The notes: a model not told the origin generated them from the letters alone. Counted from the stretch's first letter, positions 1-14,368 are shown. The stretch: DNA of 64,000 bases from Neodiprion pinetum (GCF_021155775.2 NC_060234.1:29757026-29821025), one strand, 5' to 3'. Program-made: numbers and translations.

Positions 1-3000
1 AAACTTTTTCACGGAATATCGCACTATGTGACGCAATTTTACTACCTGAAGTTGCGAAGCACTGTCGGCGTATGTGACGAATCTCCATAATTCGCTAATT
101 TTATACGAGAAAAATTACGTAATAATTTCACGATTTTATTCGAACTGAAGAAATCTATCTCGAAAGCTCCAGATTGTTAAGCTTAAGCGCAATTTTGTCA
201 TTGAGAGTTGTTTTTTTACTATTGTTCTTTAAAGTAAAAGAAACTGGAGCATTGTATTTTGGCGGTAGAAGTGTCTAGTCGACTGACATAAATGTGGTTC
301 TACGTGATGATACGAATTATTGTTTTAACTTTTTTTGCCTAATCAAATAATACTTATTTCTTTTTTTTAATTGCAAAAATTTTTTATCCACCACATTTGG
401 TAGATTCAACAAACTCTTTCTCTGTTGTTCATGAAAGCATTAAATATTCGAGAGGGAAAGTCAAATTCTTTGTCAAAAGTATCGTATGATCGATCAGTGA
501 TAGCAACGTATTGCTGTAGACGGTTATAGGAATAAGGTATACTCAATTTCTGTAAACAGTTTTCCACGTTCGTTTGACTCAAACGGAATTTTGATTGTAT
601 GGTAGATAAATCGAACAAATGATTCGTTTTGATCGTAGTTATGTCACGTATTTTTCAATACCTTACACAATATTTTTTCGAAACCGCAATTATGGATTGA
701 TTAATAAAAATTCTGTCGGTGTGTGAAACAATTTTTGCCATTAAAGGTATCGTTATACACATCGAGTTCAAAAGTGATATTATAAATCGTGGCTAATTCA
801 CGGTCATGGAACACCGAAGATTACGACGCGGTTTCGTTCGCGTGTGTAGGAATGTTAGTTTGGTGGTCACTCAGCTCACTGAAATGACACTGCGACGTAA
901 CTAAATGAACGATTAATATTTTGAACGTGCAGGTTTCCCGCAACGCCAGACGTCAATGTCACCAGTTTACCCTCGTCTATTTTGCAAACAGATGTTAAAT
1001 TATCCGTACTAGGGTCCACGGTAGGCTATATCAATAAATCTGCCAGCCAGTGCAAACAAAATGAAATTCCTCGGAACTGTAACTATTATAATCTACCTGT
1101 ATACATGTAAAATTGTGAAATCTCACGAGCAAGACGGATATCTCAACGTATACATATACAAAATGCTGTGCACCGTGGTATTCATTGTACGTGCTCTGAG
1201 ACCCTCACCGTTGGTGCAGGGCGATGCACTTTCTTTCAGATCCGTTCTCGGTTTTTAGGGTCATCGGAGAAAGTGGTCGTCGGAGTGCACAAGTCTAAAT
1301 ATAGCCTTTATGCCACACAGTAACACACAGATCGGTCTGTTTAACGGCCGCAGTGAGTGAAGTTTTCGAATCCTTCGAAATTATGCAATAATTCTATGTC
1401 AGACATGTTCTGTCGGGCTGCGTATGAAGAAAACGCAGTAAAAAGGAATCGGAAAATTGATACGGGACATAGCTCCATCAATAATTTTCCAGATTAATTT
1501 TGTTAATGACAGTCTCGTTGCTATCGGAATTTTATTGCCACCGGCTACTTTGGCGTTTTTCGAGTTAAATTACCTCTATACCTTCCTTATTCTCATAACA
1601 TACCATCGCTTTATACTATTTCCATACCACTAACGGTTACATTAATATTTTAACTACGCATTATACATGCAGCACAAGCCTTTCACTTGACGAAAATGTA
1701 ATTCATATCTTATTTTTAGACAGCGGCTTCCAGAAGTGCGATTTAGAGGCACCTGCAATAAGCGAATTTACCAATCCAATAATTATATCAGTTCGTACTT
1801 CGCCTTGAAACCTAAGGTACTGATCACAGATGGTTCGATTTGAATAATCGGTTACGGAATACTTACTTGAATCCCGCGATCAACCGTTATATTCATTAGT
1901 CAGGGATTGCGTAACTACTTAAACGGCATTTATCACGTATAGAAAGTAACTGTAGGTAGCGACAATCTCAAATGTCCTACTAGTTCCGGAAGATATGTCG
2001 ATCTTATATTTCCGCTTTTCGAACGATATCATTTCTCCTGCGGTTAGCAACACTGCGTTTATTAGGTAGGTATTAATATCAATTATATAACCACGATCGT
2101 TTAAAGGCGAGCGTTGAAAATAATACCAGAGTTCTTACAGTCGACATGGTGAAAGCGAGCGCTGAGCATGTGCTGATGAACAACGTGCTCACAGCAGTTT
2201 GAAATCGGCCTTAAATCGAAGAAGCAAATTACAGCTTGAGTCACCGACCGTTTCAGCTATTGTGCAAACTACGAGAATCACAATTTTACAATTTATACTT
2301 GAGGAAATTAAACTTTGTAGTTCACTTACTTGTATGCCTCTAGGCTAACAGCTGCATACAATATGCTTCGCATGATATTTCTTATTGAACATTATTCCGC
2401 TTCACAAGACTCCTTCATATGTCGTATACGGGTATACGCTATTTTGAAAAGCATATTGAACACCCTAAAACGGACGAAATCCTCCTGCAGTCCAGCCCGA
2501 AGCTACAAGTTGAAATCCCAGCCGATGGTGCAACCACAAACCAGCTCAAATACTGGTGAAAGTCGTGGTGCCAGTACCACCTTCCATCTACTGAAACCTG
2601 CGGTGCTTGCAGTTGTCGCGTCCGCTAGACTGGACGCAGCATTCATGACCGACTGTATAATAAGTGATTGCTAAATGAAATTTTACTTTTTTTATCGTCC
2701 TGTATAATTTTAGAATGCTGAAAAACCTGATCAACGGAGAGCTTAATTGCAGTAGGATGATTGGTATCGAAGCAAGCAAAATTTACCAAAGCCAAAGAAT
2801 CGTGAGGTAGAAATATATCATTGCGAAAAGGTCATTTAAGAAACGACTGATTGATCTGACTGTAAGATAAATGTATGGGACTTTGACTGACCAGCAGTAG
2901 TCAAGTGTTAATCCAACAGTTCGAATAAGGATACGAAGCTGCAGTGACCCAATCGGTGTCTAGTGTTACGAAATAGTTACGAAACCTGAGCTGAGAGAGA

Positions 3001-6000
3001 AACGTGCCTCTACGAACAAAATCTAGCCTGGGAACATAGAGTTCTTTGACATCATGTATACGCTTCTATCCTATGAATACGTTCGTTCCAAGATCGGCAA
3101 AGGGCTTTTGGACTTGGCCCTAGTCTTGACCACCGCTGATCCCATCATCGTTCTCCTTTCACTTCGTGGAGGAAAACTTTTTACCGTGTATCTCTGGTTA
3201 GAACGGAATATGATCGCCCGAGAGGATACCGGTGTTCTCAGAGCTGAGAGGAACTCCGAGGCATCGGTCTCGACGTTGAATACTCTCCAGGGAGAAAGGT
3301 GAGTCGTCTGCAACGCATGCGCGTACGCTCTGGAGGGAATTACATCGGCCTCGACAATACTGTCAACTAATTGTTGTATGTTCGAACAGGGGTATAACAG
3401 TCATGCGGTGAAGATTTCGAGGAATACCACTGCACCGCAACCAGTACAGCCCTCGTGATTGGACCAAGTGTTTTGGCAAACTGAACCTTTCGGTGAGTCT
3501 ATACCTGCCATTACTTTCTGCCCGCACACACGTCTATTATCCTCCCAACCATTCGCTTTTCTCTTTATGATAATCCTGGTGCTTTACCACAATGCTTCAA
3601 TGCCTTTTAAATTATTCGAATTTAAATCCCGCTGCTTTCGATATGCATTTTGAACCGAATATGCGTACGCACGCTTCGACACCCGATGGAATATCGTTGT
3701 ATAAATTGTGAATCAACCCTTTCTTGTTTCAAATCTTTGCGTAAGTCGCCGTACCGAAAACGGTGATACCGGTAAATAATAGGAAACTGTACTTTCAGTG
3801 GCATTTATTTACACTCGTGCCAACAACTAACGACCTTTCACTTTGACTTCTGTTCTGCTTAATTATCAAACCAATTAGGTACCTTACAGCGACGCCGTGT
3901 TATAGGTATTCAGAAACCAAAAGCCTACGTTGCTCAAATACGACCACAGGCGTAGATGGTAATTAACAATGTCATTTTACACGAATGCATGCGCAAGAAC
4001 TACTCGGTGACATTTTGCAATTTTTGGAACTAATAATGTTGCAATGCTCGTAAATTCAGAAGTAGGTCGCCGGAATTTATACGTACCGTCCGTAACATGA
4101 GTTAAGCGGGCAAGAAATCTTTCATCGCTGTATCACGTTCGCGAGCAATTTCTCAATGATTCCACCACAGATCAGAGCTGATGATAAATTTTGCTCCAAC
4201 GAAAACTTGTATGATTTAAACCATCACAAAACCTGCGTGGGAAATGAGTCATTAAGGCATTATGTGATGAGTATGGAAGAACAGGTTGAACACGGACAGC
4301 TGTCATTTTTAAGCTATTAACACCCATTGAAGACGTGAGGATTCTCATGTATAACAAGCATTAGTGATACCTTCTTGCGGTCGATACAATTTGAAAATTC
4401 AGCTGCATTCGATCGTTCTAGAACATCCGAAAACATGAACGTTAATCATTATGCCTGCCAGTGGTCAACATCACTCCCATACGGTGGCCAGAAAATGCAT
4501 ATCGTTGTTTGCGAATTCGGAGAAAAATTTGATTTAATCAAACTTGCATTTGGATATCGTTGATGGTTCAGATATTTACTGATATGCATGCCGTGAGCAA
4601 AATTCATCACGGATAAATAATGAAAAATTTTAACAAAGCACAGAGTAAACACAATTTATTGCTGCTTTTGCTTTCGGACATAATTTTGATGGCTTCATAG
4701 CTTTTTGATTATTCAGCGGAATTGTATTAAATGTTCAACAAAGACGAGACAAAAAAAAAACTGAGCAATTCTTTTGAATTATTCAAATTTCTTCAGTGAG
4801 CATGAGATCATTTTACAACGCCGTACCGTCAATTCTCAATAGTCATTCTCCGTTTGTCTTACGTTAGTAAGCAGTAAATTTGAAATGTTTAATTTAGCAA
4901 AGCGCATCTTGTCGATTGAAAAGTAAACACCATCTTCACGGACAAGAATCGCTAAGTTAAACGTCCTTGTGTCGAATACCTTCAACTGAAAATGAGTACG
5001 TGTGTACAATGCTACGGATGGTTCATGGCAGGTATGCGTTCGCACGCTGTAGATAAATACAGGTATAAATTATCGAAAGTAAACAGTTTTGTAATTCTAC
5101 ATAGTTGAGTTTATTGAACCTCTCCTGAGAGTTAGAACAAGAATTTCATAATCTTTGCCCTGGTTTTGCCCAGTCAAGGAACATACGCGTATGTAATAAT
5201 GTGAGCACTAGAATGACCAGCTCAATGAGACTGGCCTCGTTTCCATTTCTGCTATTACCTATCTTGTTTAGAATTGTTAGATCCATTGGCTAGATCCGAA
5301 GTTGATGTGCATTAATTTTCAAACGATAACGCAGCTATCAACTAGCGGTAAATTGGGTATATCCGGTATAAAAATGATATAGTAAGCTGTGTAATCCTTA
5401 TACGATTTTTGATCTAATATATCGGATGATTCGTGCTGTTGTAATTTATAATGTGATTTTTTACAAAACAAGTCATGCAATAAATTATACGTGAATTTCA
5501 ATCATAACGTTTTATAATTTAACACATGATTATTTTCAGTAGGGTTAAAATGCATTTGTGGAGGCGCAGTACGCGTGACTCATTATCAAATGGATTGATG
5601 TTTCGAAATAAAACACCTTGATAATCCGCATATCAATTAGAATTGGTAAAGTACAAGGAGGAAAAAGCATTATTTACTCAAGCCCTCATCAACGAAAGCT
5701 TCTCAACTTTCATATACTTGTCTAAGTAACCCTTTCATCGATACGTCCGCGTCGACCAATTGTTCTCTCATGCACTCAAATATCGTCGTGTACGTTTCAA
5801 CATCTTTTGTGCCTACCCTCATAACCAGTTTTCTTTCATGGAACTTTTGGACAAGCTCATAATATTTGATCAACGAAGAAACGTACCGCATGAAATTGCT
5901 TGGCAAAATCGGAGTCTGTACTTCTATCTTGCGACTTTATTATCGCATATTTTTAAGCAGCCACCTGAAAACAGTCGTGTGTCGATGTCAGCTCCAGTCA

Positions 6001-9000
6001 TCGTTTTTCCTAGGTTTTGACGGATGCGGGCTTTGGTTTATTACTTTGAAGATTACTTATTAAAATTCCGAACAGACTCTACGCGGCCAACGCCTCATTG
6101 CCACATTAACGCTAGCAGCCAATATTTTAGCATAACAATTCGCATGCCTGTTGAATTATGCATATTTACTTCAAGAGCAAGCGTTCAATTTACGAGGAAA
6201 TCCTTACGAATGCTAGGGTATAACGCCATTAGCAAACCTAAGGACCGCTAATTTTTAAGTACACGAGTGTACGCACTTCGAGTACACATCAGCTGCAGGG
6301 TATTTCCCAGGTAATCGTAGTTTTTTTTTTTTTTTTTTAATTCGCACGCATGTCCCATGGAATTGAATAATAAACTATTTATGTAGAAAAAAGTATCTAT
6401 GACTATATGAATGGTAAATCTTGTTGACTCTCTACAATAAATTAACCAAACAATCAAGGAGTGGGTAGGTCCATGGATGGAAATAGTGTTGTTTCAATAC
6501 TATATTGATGTTTTAAATTGCGTTTGTTACCTTACTTGCAAATTGGTTGCATGAGCTGCGAAAAATATTCAGGAAAAATCTACGCTGTTGTTGTTACATT
6601 TGACGCACAAACTACCGTGGAACAGTCCAACTTCGAGAGGTGTGTTTTTCAAGTATACGAGCTATCAGTATTTTTTTTTTGTCTATATCTTAAATGAAAA
6701 TGGTGAATTTGTCCTAATTTATATTCGACGAATAGATGCAATACGTGCGCATCCGTGATATTGTTTTATTTCTTCGTCCATGAATAATGCGGAGACAATA
6801 ATATTCAATTGGTTGTTATCAAAGCGAATCACGGCATTTGTGTAATTTAAGATCGAGGCAGCAGGGTAGAAATACAGTGCCGAATCTATCCCGGAATTAC
6901 TTTAAAATCGGTTAGTGATAAATTAGCAATTAGTCATATTTATAGTCGGGACTTACAATCACTTGGGTATCTCAAGGAAATAACCATCTTAATTTTCGTA
7001 TTTCGAAATCGACAAAATTCAATGAAACAACAGGTCGTTAAAAATTTTCCTTGAAAAAATATTGGTTTGTTATCGAAACGATATGCCTTCGGCTCTTTGA
7101 TGTTCTTCGAATAAAATTGTCTCCAATCCCATGTGGATGTGTCTGTGCCTTATTCATAGCACCCGCACGAGTCACGTTCAGGAAATGTTAATCAAAATTT
7201 GTTTGTACAGAGTTATGTCAATCTTGACTGTATTTCATTAGCAGATCGACGGAGAAAAATGAGCACAGCTATTCAAATTCATGCAGTCTGCTCTTTAAAG
7301 TAAGACCTGTGCCTACGTTCACACAGCAATGCTCGTTTTCGTTGCGAGAGAACGTCTATAAAAAGTGTATGCAGTATTGATGATTTGTTAAAATCATTTC
7401 GCAATCCGTCAGATCGAGCTGAGACGGAATTATAATTTAAGAGAGTTAATTTTTTAATGTCACGATTACGACATCACAGTGCTCATAAGTCACACCATAA
7501 TAGCAGTACCAACCATCAATACGAAGTTAGAATTGTGTTGCAATAACTACAATACACAATGACATGCGTCGGCTCATTTGAGGAACTTTGACCTGTTTCT
7601 GTCGGAATTACAAGCCACGTTCTACGCAATAATTTTCACTTCAAACGTCGTATGAGTCGAATCAGACTTTGTCCGGAAAGTTAATTTTACTCATTGAATA
7701 AAATTTGAAGACCGGCAATTTCACCGTTTTCAACGTGTTTCTCTATGACGGGGAGAAAAAATGGCCTTGTTATTCGTTGGTGCGGTTGAGGGTCACCCCC
7801 GCGGTTCGAGTGAAAGTAAAATAGACGAAGGCTAGGAGAAGAAAGTGAATCTTCGTCCAGGGATCTGCTGCTTGAGCAAAGTCGAATACGGATCCTGCAG
7901 GCGATACATGTACTGTAGGCTCGTTGCTGCAGAAGCGGCTAGGTAACTTTCAAAATTGGTATAGCGTTCCGAGTAATTAGATTTAGGATGTAATCGTACG
8001 AAGATTCCCCTAGTATAGCCGTGGGCGTGAACTAATAAGTTTTCCAGGTGTTTGGGGGGAAACTAAAGTGAAATACCGAAATTTAGGTGAGGGACAACCG
8101 AATCCAGACGCGGCTACGTTGCTGCCCGTGGAGTTAAATTGGAGGGAAATCGTAGTGACCGGACTATTTCGGTTTTGGGCATACGACGATCAACACCTCA
8201 GTCCGTTTCGGTCTAGCTCCGTCGAGTGTCCTTCTCTTGGAGTTAGTCAGTGCGATCGGTGAACAAGACCTGTGACGGTTGTGCGTTTAAACCTTCGAAT
8301 TAATTTTACGTTTCAAACATTTGTTAACCCCGACCTGCAGTGGAAACGAAAACACTTTGTGAATTGAAAATCGGTTTATAATAATTCCTTCCTTACGAAG
8401 CGCCCTCTCCCAGTCGGCAGTGAGTAATAATAATCTTCTTTTTCTTCAAATATTAGAAATCATTTGAAGAGTTCAACGGTAACATGGCAGTTTCATGTAC
8501 TTGGATTTTCTCGTTTTCGTTCAGTTGACATTTTTTCTACAATTTGGTCACCTCAGCTTACTTCGTACTGTTTTAATTATTTTTCTTTTCAGCTGTACAA
8601 TTAGACACATATTTTGAGTTCCTGAAGATTTACTGGTAAATTTGGTACTTGAATTCATTCTATTCATTTGATCGTACGTTTGATTGGATAACAGGCCGTT
8701 GATCTATAAAACGAAATATTAACGATAAAGTATTTAACCATAAATTTAATTGATGCCAGTCCTGTTAGACTGATATGCATTTAACGATTTATATGATTTC
8801 CGGGATAATTTAGTGTCAGGTAGAATATTCAAATAGAAAGTTGATTGCCGCACACATCAATGAGCGTCGGACTCATTATACGTGTGTTCACTTTCATTTT
8901 CTTTAGATCGCTTATTGGTTAACGCAGTCACGAATATGCTTTTGTAATATGTTAGGAGATGATTATGAAATAGCAGGCACCAAGTTTCCATACGAAATTC

Positions 9001-9437
9001 GTTACAAGTTTTGTTTTCGTTCGCTTTGAGAATTCGGAACAAGTCCGCGACGGTACTCCCTCTCAAGGCCTCCTTATATGAAAAATCGCCAACTATTAAC
9101 GTAATAATTTTTTTGTTGCGTAAAGTACTATGTAATGTATATGTATAATATAGGAATCGAAAGTTTGCTTGAACGTGGTCATAGTTCGTGAACAATATGC
9201 TCGCCATCGATTCAAGTTTATACGATTTGTTACGTGGAACGTATTTATGCATTTTACCCTTGTACTTATCGTTACATTTTCACGACTCCCGGTGGAGAAA
9301 TTTTACATTAATCAAGCAAGAATGATTATGTTATATTTGCCGAGTGAAAGCAACCTATTTCCACTTTCCTCTTACGAAAACCGTTCTACCGTTGATCACT
9401 GGCTGCATAAAAATTGTAACTTGACATTTTGTTTCAG
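1..9437. other. Gene-poor stretch upstream of the CRAL-TRIO gene
   Basis: I see no supported coding gene here. Open frames are short, overlap on both strands and lack family signatures. A poly-T run of about 18 lies near 6320. A TATA-like TATAAAAAG occurs near 7361. A good splice donor (GGCA|GTGAGT) follows base 8419, and could end a 5' non-coding exon of the gene at 9441, but no transcript signal proves it. The frame at 3054-3299 ends at a donor-like GAAAG|GTGAGT but competes with an equally long antisense frame, so I do not call it a gene. The stretch probably holds regulatory or UTR sequence and introns. Confidence 0.5.
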
Positions 9438-9440
9438 GTA

Positions 9441-10840
9441 ATGGGTATGGGAGGTCAACACCAAGTAGAGGGTTATGAGTGCGGATTAAGTCCAGAAACC
9501 CAGACGGCCGCAAGGGTAGAACTCAGAGAAGATGAGAAAACCCGTGAACATGCCCTCTCCCAGCTTAGGCACTGGATACTCAAGCATCCTAAAATCAAAA
9601 ACTGCCGAACAGACGCAGTCTTTCTGCTCAGATTTCTTAGAACAAAAAAATTCAGCGTTCCTCTGGCCCAGGACATGCTCGAACGATACCTAACCATCAG
9701 ACAACTGTACCCGAACTGGTTTCAAAATTTGGACATCAAGGACCCTGCTATGGAAGCCATCATAGACAGCGGTTATCTGGTTCCTCTTCCTCAGAGGGAT
9801 CGTCTTGGTCGCCAAGTTATCTTATCTTGTGCCGGTAAGAAGCTTTTGAATGCCCAAAAATTCATTTCTTACCCTCACCTCGACAGCATACGATATATGA
9901 AACCGGCGTGTTATCGTCTTGTTCATAATACACTACACCTAATCGAATAGTATTCTAGGTGCTGTTTAACTCGATATTGGGGAAATTATAACGATGCATT
10001 TAATATTGGCTTCAGGACGATTCGATCCATACAAGTTCACATCGGCTCAAATGGCTCGGGCGCACAGTTTAGTGGTCGAAACTTTGATGGATGAAGAGGA
10101 AAATCAGGTTCACGGGTATAGCCATGTGAACGACGAGTCTGGACTGACAATGGGCCATCTTAGTGCGTGGTCGTTAACGGATATAAGGAATATGCTGAGG
10201 TGCATTCAAAACAGCACACCAATGCGGCACAAGGAAACTCATTTCATTAACATTCCCAGCTATGCCACAAAGATCATTGAATTTGCAGTCTCGCTTCTCA
10301 ACGACAAGCTTAAAGGACGCGTTCTGGTAAGTGAGACTGCGAACAATCGTTGGAGAAATTTGTAACGAAGGGGGAAATGGTAGTTGACCAGGATGGCGCT
10401 GGATTTAATTAACCTTTCTCTTATTCCGTCTCTTGTAGGTGCACAAAAATCTGGATGAGCTGAAACTAGCAGTCGATCCAAAGATCCTGCCAAAAGAATA
10501 CGGAGGTGAAATTCCGATGGCGGAAATGATTGGTGAGTAATAGTATTCATCTTTACACAAGCATTTATTTATCCGTCTTGTTCGTGCAACAGTCTCTTTG
10601 TAACTTTCACACGGAAGCTGAGGTATATACCTTCTGCGTAACGTAACAGTTTGCAACAGTAACGTGTCTTATTCTCGGTATTCAGCAACTTTCAAAACAA
10701 CGCTGCACGCAAAACGGGACGAGCTCAAAGCCCTGGATGACATGTACATTGAGCTCTCTTCGAAAGATAACTGCACGTCAACTACGAGTGATGGGTTGGG
10801 TGGTATATCTGGCTCATTCCGGAAGCTGGAAGTAGACTAA
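9441..10840 (+). CDS. CRAL-TRIO domain lipid-transfer protein (alpha-tocopherol transfer protein/clavesin-like)
   Basis: Four coding exons, 9441-9834, 10016-10326, 10439-10532 and 10686-10840, give 317 residues; all introns are GT-AG and stay in frame. The exon opens after TTTCAG at 9437, three bases before the ATG, so there is probably an upstream non-coding exon. Residues about 40-90 form the CRAL-TRIO N-terminal helical domain (KNCRTDAVFLLRFLRTKKFS, then ERYLTIRQLYPNWFQNLDI). The lipid pocket follows from about residue 115 to 270, with GRQVILSCAG spliced to RFDPYKFT, then HVNDESGLTMGHLS, NSTPMRHKETHFINIP and ILPKEYGG. The family binds small hydrophobic ligands (tocopherol, retinoids, phosphoinositides) in the cytosol. 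The ligand cannot be read from sequence. The C-terminal tail is rich in Ser, Thr and Gly. It is convergent with the TMEM14 gene. Confidence 0.93.
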
Positions 10841-12292
10841 TGCTCAGAATTGAGCGTTTCAGTTGGGTGTAAATATTGATGTTATTGCGGCAGAACCGTT
10901 AACGCCGAATTATTAAGTTCAATTAGTTATACATATATAACGTTACACATGTCTTCACCGCCTTAAAAACAATAAGCCTAATCCTCGATTGATGAGTCAC
11001 AAATAATTGGGTTGAAATATTCCATTCCAATTAATATATTCTTAGTATTGTGGTCTCCGTCGTTACTCATTGACGATTATCAATTTGTACATATGACAAC
11101 CATGTCTGTTTTATTCATTAAGTACGCTATGCGTTAATTTTATTTTAAGTTACTATTAGATTATCTATACGGGATATGTATGTTAGCAGACAATAGCAAT
11201 TATGTTGCCCTGCCGGTGGATTCAGTTACCTACAAATGTTTTCACGAGTCTCTAACAGAGCACCTTAGAAATAATTTATATACGATTAAAAATAAGCTAT
11301 AAATATATAAATATATTTAGTTTTACATAACGTTTCGAAATGTAACCCTTACATGACTTACAGTATTTGACAATTTTAATACGTAAGTCGTTACTTGCTG
11401 CAGAATAAATTAGAAAGTTTGATACTTGGATATTTCGGCACATCGCGTCAAAACATTACGCGGTGACTTTGCGTTATAACCGATTGATTAATCGTATTTG
11501 GTGAATCGGCTCGTACCTTGATAGAAATTCGGTAGTTGAATGTTCATCGTGCATCGTAAAATGTAAGACGTATATCTACTTTCACCTGATGGTGATGAAA
11601 AATGATGAGTGTGATAAGTATCCCGTAAATCACTGAAAATTGTACTCGGAATAAAGTGAATAAAATTATAAGGGAAAATTTATTTAGATCATTTAAAATT
11701 TTTTATCATTTCTTTCTACGAAAGATTTCATGCAATACGGTAAATTTCATTCAAACGGAATGCGAAGATTTGTAATTCAATTTATTTTTCAGCGAAGGGT
11801 GAAGAGACAACCCAGTCACATTAAAGTATCAATAACAGAAGAGTTAACCATATATTTATATAGCAAATTGTTATCGTTTCCTTAAATAGAGGAATTCGTT
11901 TGTTACTCATGATGTAGGTTGACCTGATTCATCTGAAAAGTGTTCAGATTATTTGATGAATGGATTGGGTAGCTTTCAATAAAGTCAGCGTCATATAGTT
12001 TAATCTAGGAGTTCATCTCAAAGTACTACAGGGAGTGCATAATAAAATGAGATTAAAATACAATGAATAATAATCGAGAAATTTTATTTATTCTTTTGAT
12101 AAAATTACAACGAGATCACACTACGTATCACTGTGATTAATGTTGAGTGCAATCTACGTATAAAACTATCGAGTACAAAATCATACACAACAATCACCAT
12201 ATACCCAGAGTGTAAAGTTGCACAGTAATGCGGCTGCACCTTTGAATTACTTGTGCAAATTAATATGGATTAAATTATACAAGTCAAAATAT
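10841..12292. other. Intergenic between two convergent genes
   Basis: This AT-rich stretch must hold the 3' UTRs of the CRAL-TRIO gene and of the opposite-strand TMEM14 gene. AATAAA-like hexamers occur, for example near 11403. I see no further coding potential or structured repeat. Confidence 0.6.
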
Positions 12293-13254
12293 TCATTGGT
12301 GCTTTGTTCCTGTTAATGACGGTGAAAAATGCCGTACCAAAAGCCTGACCACCATTGCAGTGCTAGAAGAATTTCATTAAATTGATGGTAAAATCCAATA
12401 TCAACATAATCTGATATGTAATAAACCTTAACATTCCTACCAAATATGAATGCACCTATTACCTTATGACGGTAATCACACCAGCAGGCATAACTTTTCC
12501 AGAATTATAGAATCGGTAGCCCATTATGCCGCCGAGAGCTGCGCTTGTACCCAACAACATCCCATAATTGTTTGGATCCTGTGTAGTTTGGTATGCTCCG
12601 AAACCCAACAGTGAACCAAACAAAAGTCCAGCACCCAATGACGGTATTGAATCTGTGGAAATAAATTTTAAGAATTATATCGATCTGAATTTCGTAGAAA
12701 CCAATTAGCTGCAATCGATGTGAGTTAAAATGAAAATTAAAATTTGAAATGAACAAATAACGAGATACTTTAAATCCTCGATGTCCTACAATGGAGTTAG
12801 ACGTTATAGATAAGGTGCCTTATGAAAGCTGCCAAGTTTGAAACAATGAAGATAAGACAGATATCATGGGTAACGAATCGTGAATGTGATCAAGCTGTAG
12901 ATACATATCGGGTCAACGAAAGTGTACGAAAATCGATGACACAAGAAACGATTGCACATACTCTACTAAACAATTGAGAAATGACGATGTACGAACAAGA
13001 TCAAAACAAAATTGTTGTAAAATTTGATACTTGTAACCCATGATTCATTGTTAGATTTGCCATGCTCAAAATATGTATCAATTGATATCAAGAGGCCGAA
13101 AACAAACTAACGTGAGAGTGCAAAAAATAAGTCTGACCGCATAGGAATTTCCGAGTAAGGAAGTTAAAACATACTCACTAGATTTAACATAACCCAGTAT
13201 GCCACCCGCAGCAACAGTAGCGGCATACGCAAACCCGGGAATATCCAAAGGCAT
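12293..13254 (-). CDS. TMEM14-family small membrane protein
   Basis: Three coding exons on the minus strand, 13254-13179, 12652-12463 and 12362-12293, encode 111 residues, the usual TMEM14 length. The start MPLDIPGFAYAATVAAGG opens the first helix. The second exon has PSLGAGLLFGSLLGFGAYQ, then YGMLLGTSAALGGIMGYRF and the family signature GKVMPAGVI. The last exon adds a short helix and a basic tail. Gly-rich hydrophobic segments fit the four-helix TMEM14 fold. In vertebrates TMEM14C sits in the inner mitochondrial membrane and supports protoporphyrinogen import for haem synthesis; that role is family knowledge, not shown here. Both introns are GT-AG. The start lies about 620 bp from the edge of the giant inverted repeat. 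Confidence 0.9.
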
Positions 13255-13870
13255 TTTTAATGAATAATTTCAAGCGATTCCTTAACGTTACGTGAGGGCC
13301 GAAACCGCCTGCCTGTCACGCAATACTTCAATCTCGAATTGAGCTGGTAATAATTGATGTGATAAGACCGGACACTATCGGCTGGATTCGAAATCACGAT
13401 GCATGATGACGGAGTAGTCTAGGAGAGTTCACGCTCACTTTTTCGTAACACTGATAACGTACAGTCCTCTGACACGATAGGTCGGTAATCACATGTCGGT
13501 AACTGATCCGTATCCCTGCAAGTATTTAACAACAGAAAAGCAAGGGATGATACGAAACACCTTTTTAAAGATCATGATTTCAACTGGTCGAATTTGAACA
13601 AATTATAAACATCCACTGCCTCGATGATGCTAAGCACGGTGGAGTATTCTAAAATCGGTTACTGTAATGCTCTTACCGACGATGCACTCGGATAGTTAAT
13701 TCCAAGAACCTATATTGTGTTAGATGGCACCACAAAATGGGAGATACGGTTGTGGAAGTGGTAGCGTCCGGTTCACGGAGAAGAAATATTAGCAGGCTAC
13801 AGTTCGTGGAGTCGTCGGAGACGAAACTGTGAGAATCATAGACATTGTCTATGGTGGGATATAAATGAGC
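13255..13870. other. Upstream region of the TMEM14 gene, abutting the inverted repeat
   Basis: Probably the TMEM14 5' UTR and promoter. I see no coding gene. It does not match the sequence flanking the other arm, so it is unique flank rather than part of the palindrome. Confidence 0.5.
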
Positions 13871-13882
13871 CCTGCTGAAAAA

Positions 13883-14025
13883 TGTCGAAAACACAGGTTC
13901 TCGTTTTTTGGCTGTAGCTTCCGATGCGTTAATCGCAGCGCATTGGAACTGCGCCCAATCGATTTCTCTCGCAAAATTACGTCGGAACAGTGCATCAAAG
14001 AATTGATTCCAGCATTTTTTTAAAT
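13883..14025. repeat. GGCTGTA-family dispersed repeat copy
   Basis: TTTTTTGGCTGTAGCTTCCG, then GCGCATTGGAACTGCGCCCA, then TTCTCTCGCAAAATTACGTC. The same block recurs inverted at about 15688-15800 and 16018-16137, and at the mirror positions in the right arm. It looks like a non-coding dispersed repeat, perhaps a non-autonomous element; I see no terminal repeats or target duplication. Confidence 0.8.
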
Positions 14026-14252
14026 CGTTGAAATTTCCGTCAGAAGTCTAAGGTGGTTAAGTTTAATTTCTTTCGTGATTTTCAGAGCAAAGAACATTTC
14101 GACTCGTTAGCTGACTCGTTAACTGAAGATTGAATCTTTGCTCCACGCCTGACGATCGAAGGGCCAAGCCGCTTTAGTCTGCAATTGGCAGGAAAGATAA
14201 AGTGCGTATTTCTTGTCTGGAATGTGAGAACTGAAATCATTATACGTCATAT

Positions 14253-14312
14253 CATATCATCATACATCATACATCATACATCATACATCGTACATCATAC
14301 ATCATCATACAT
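14253..14312. repeat. TCATACA microsatellite (outer, left arm)
   Basis: Heptamer-type tract of CATACATCATACAT units. Paired tracts occur at about 17425-17497, 23398-23480 and 26470-26525; lengths differ between arms. Confidence 0.85.
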
Positions 14313-14358
14313 AGTATTAAAGGTCGAAACCAAAGTTTGGATGTCGGATGTTCAGAAA

Positions 14359-14368
14359 GTGACGTCAC
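14359..14368. promoter_or_regulatory. CRE-like palindrome GTGACGTCAC
   Basis: The perfect ten-base palindrome GTGACGTCAC matches the CREB/ATF consensus. It occurs at the same place in all four modules: 14359, 17541, 23351 and 26418. Function is inference only; conservation may simply reflect copying. Confidence 0.4.

Noticed and set aside
406..618. 70-codon minus-strand frame
   Set aside because: It starts at a TTG, has no acceptor, homology or neighbouring exon, and cannot be told from chance.
3071..3313. 80-codon minus-strand frame overlapping the 3054 frame
   Set aside because: Two overlapping frames of equal length on opposite strands, neither with a recognisable domain.
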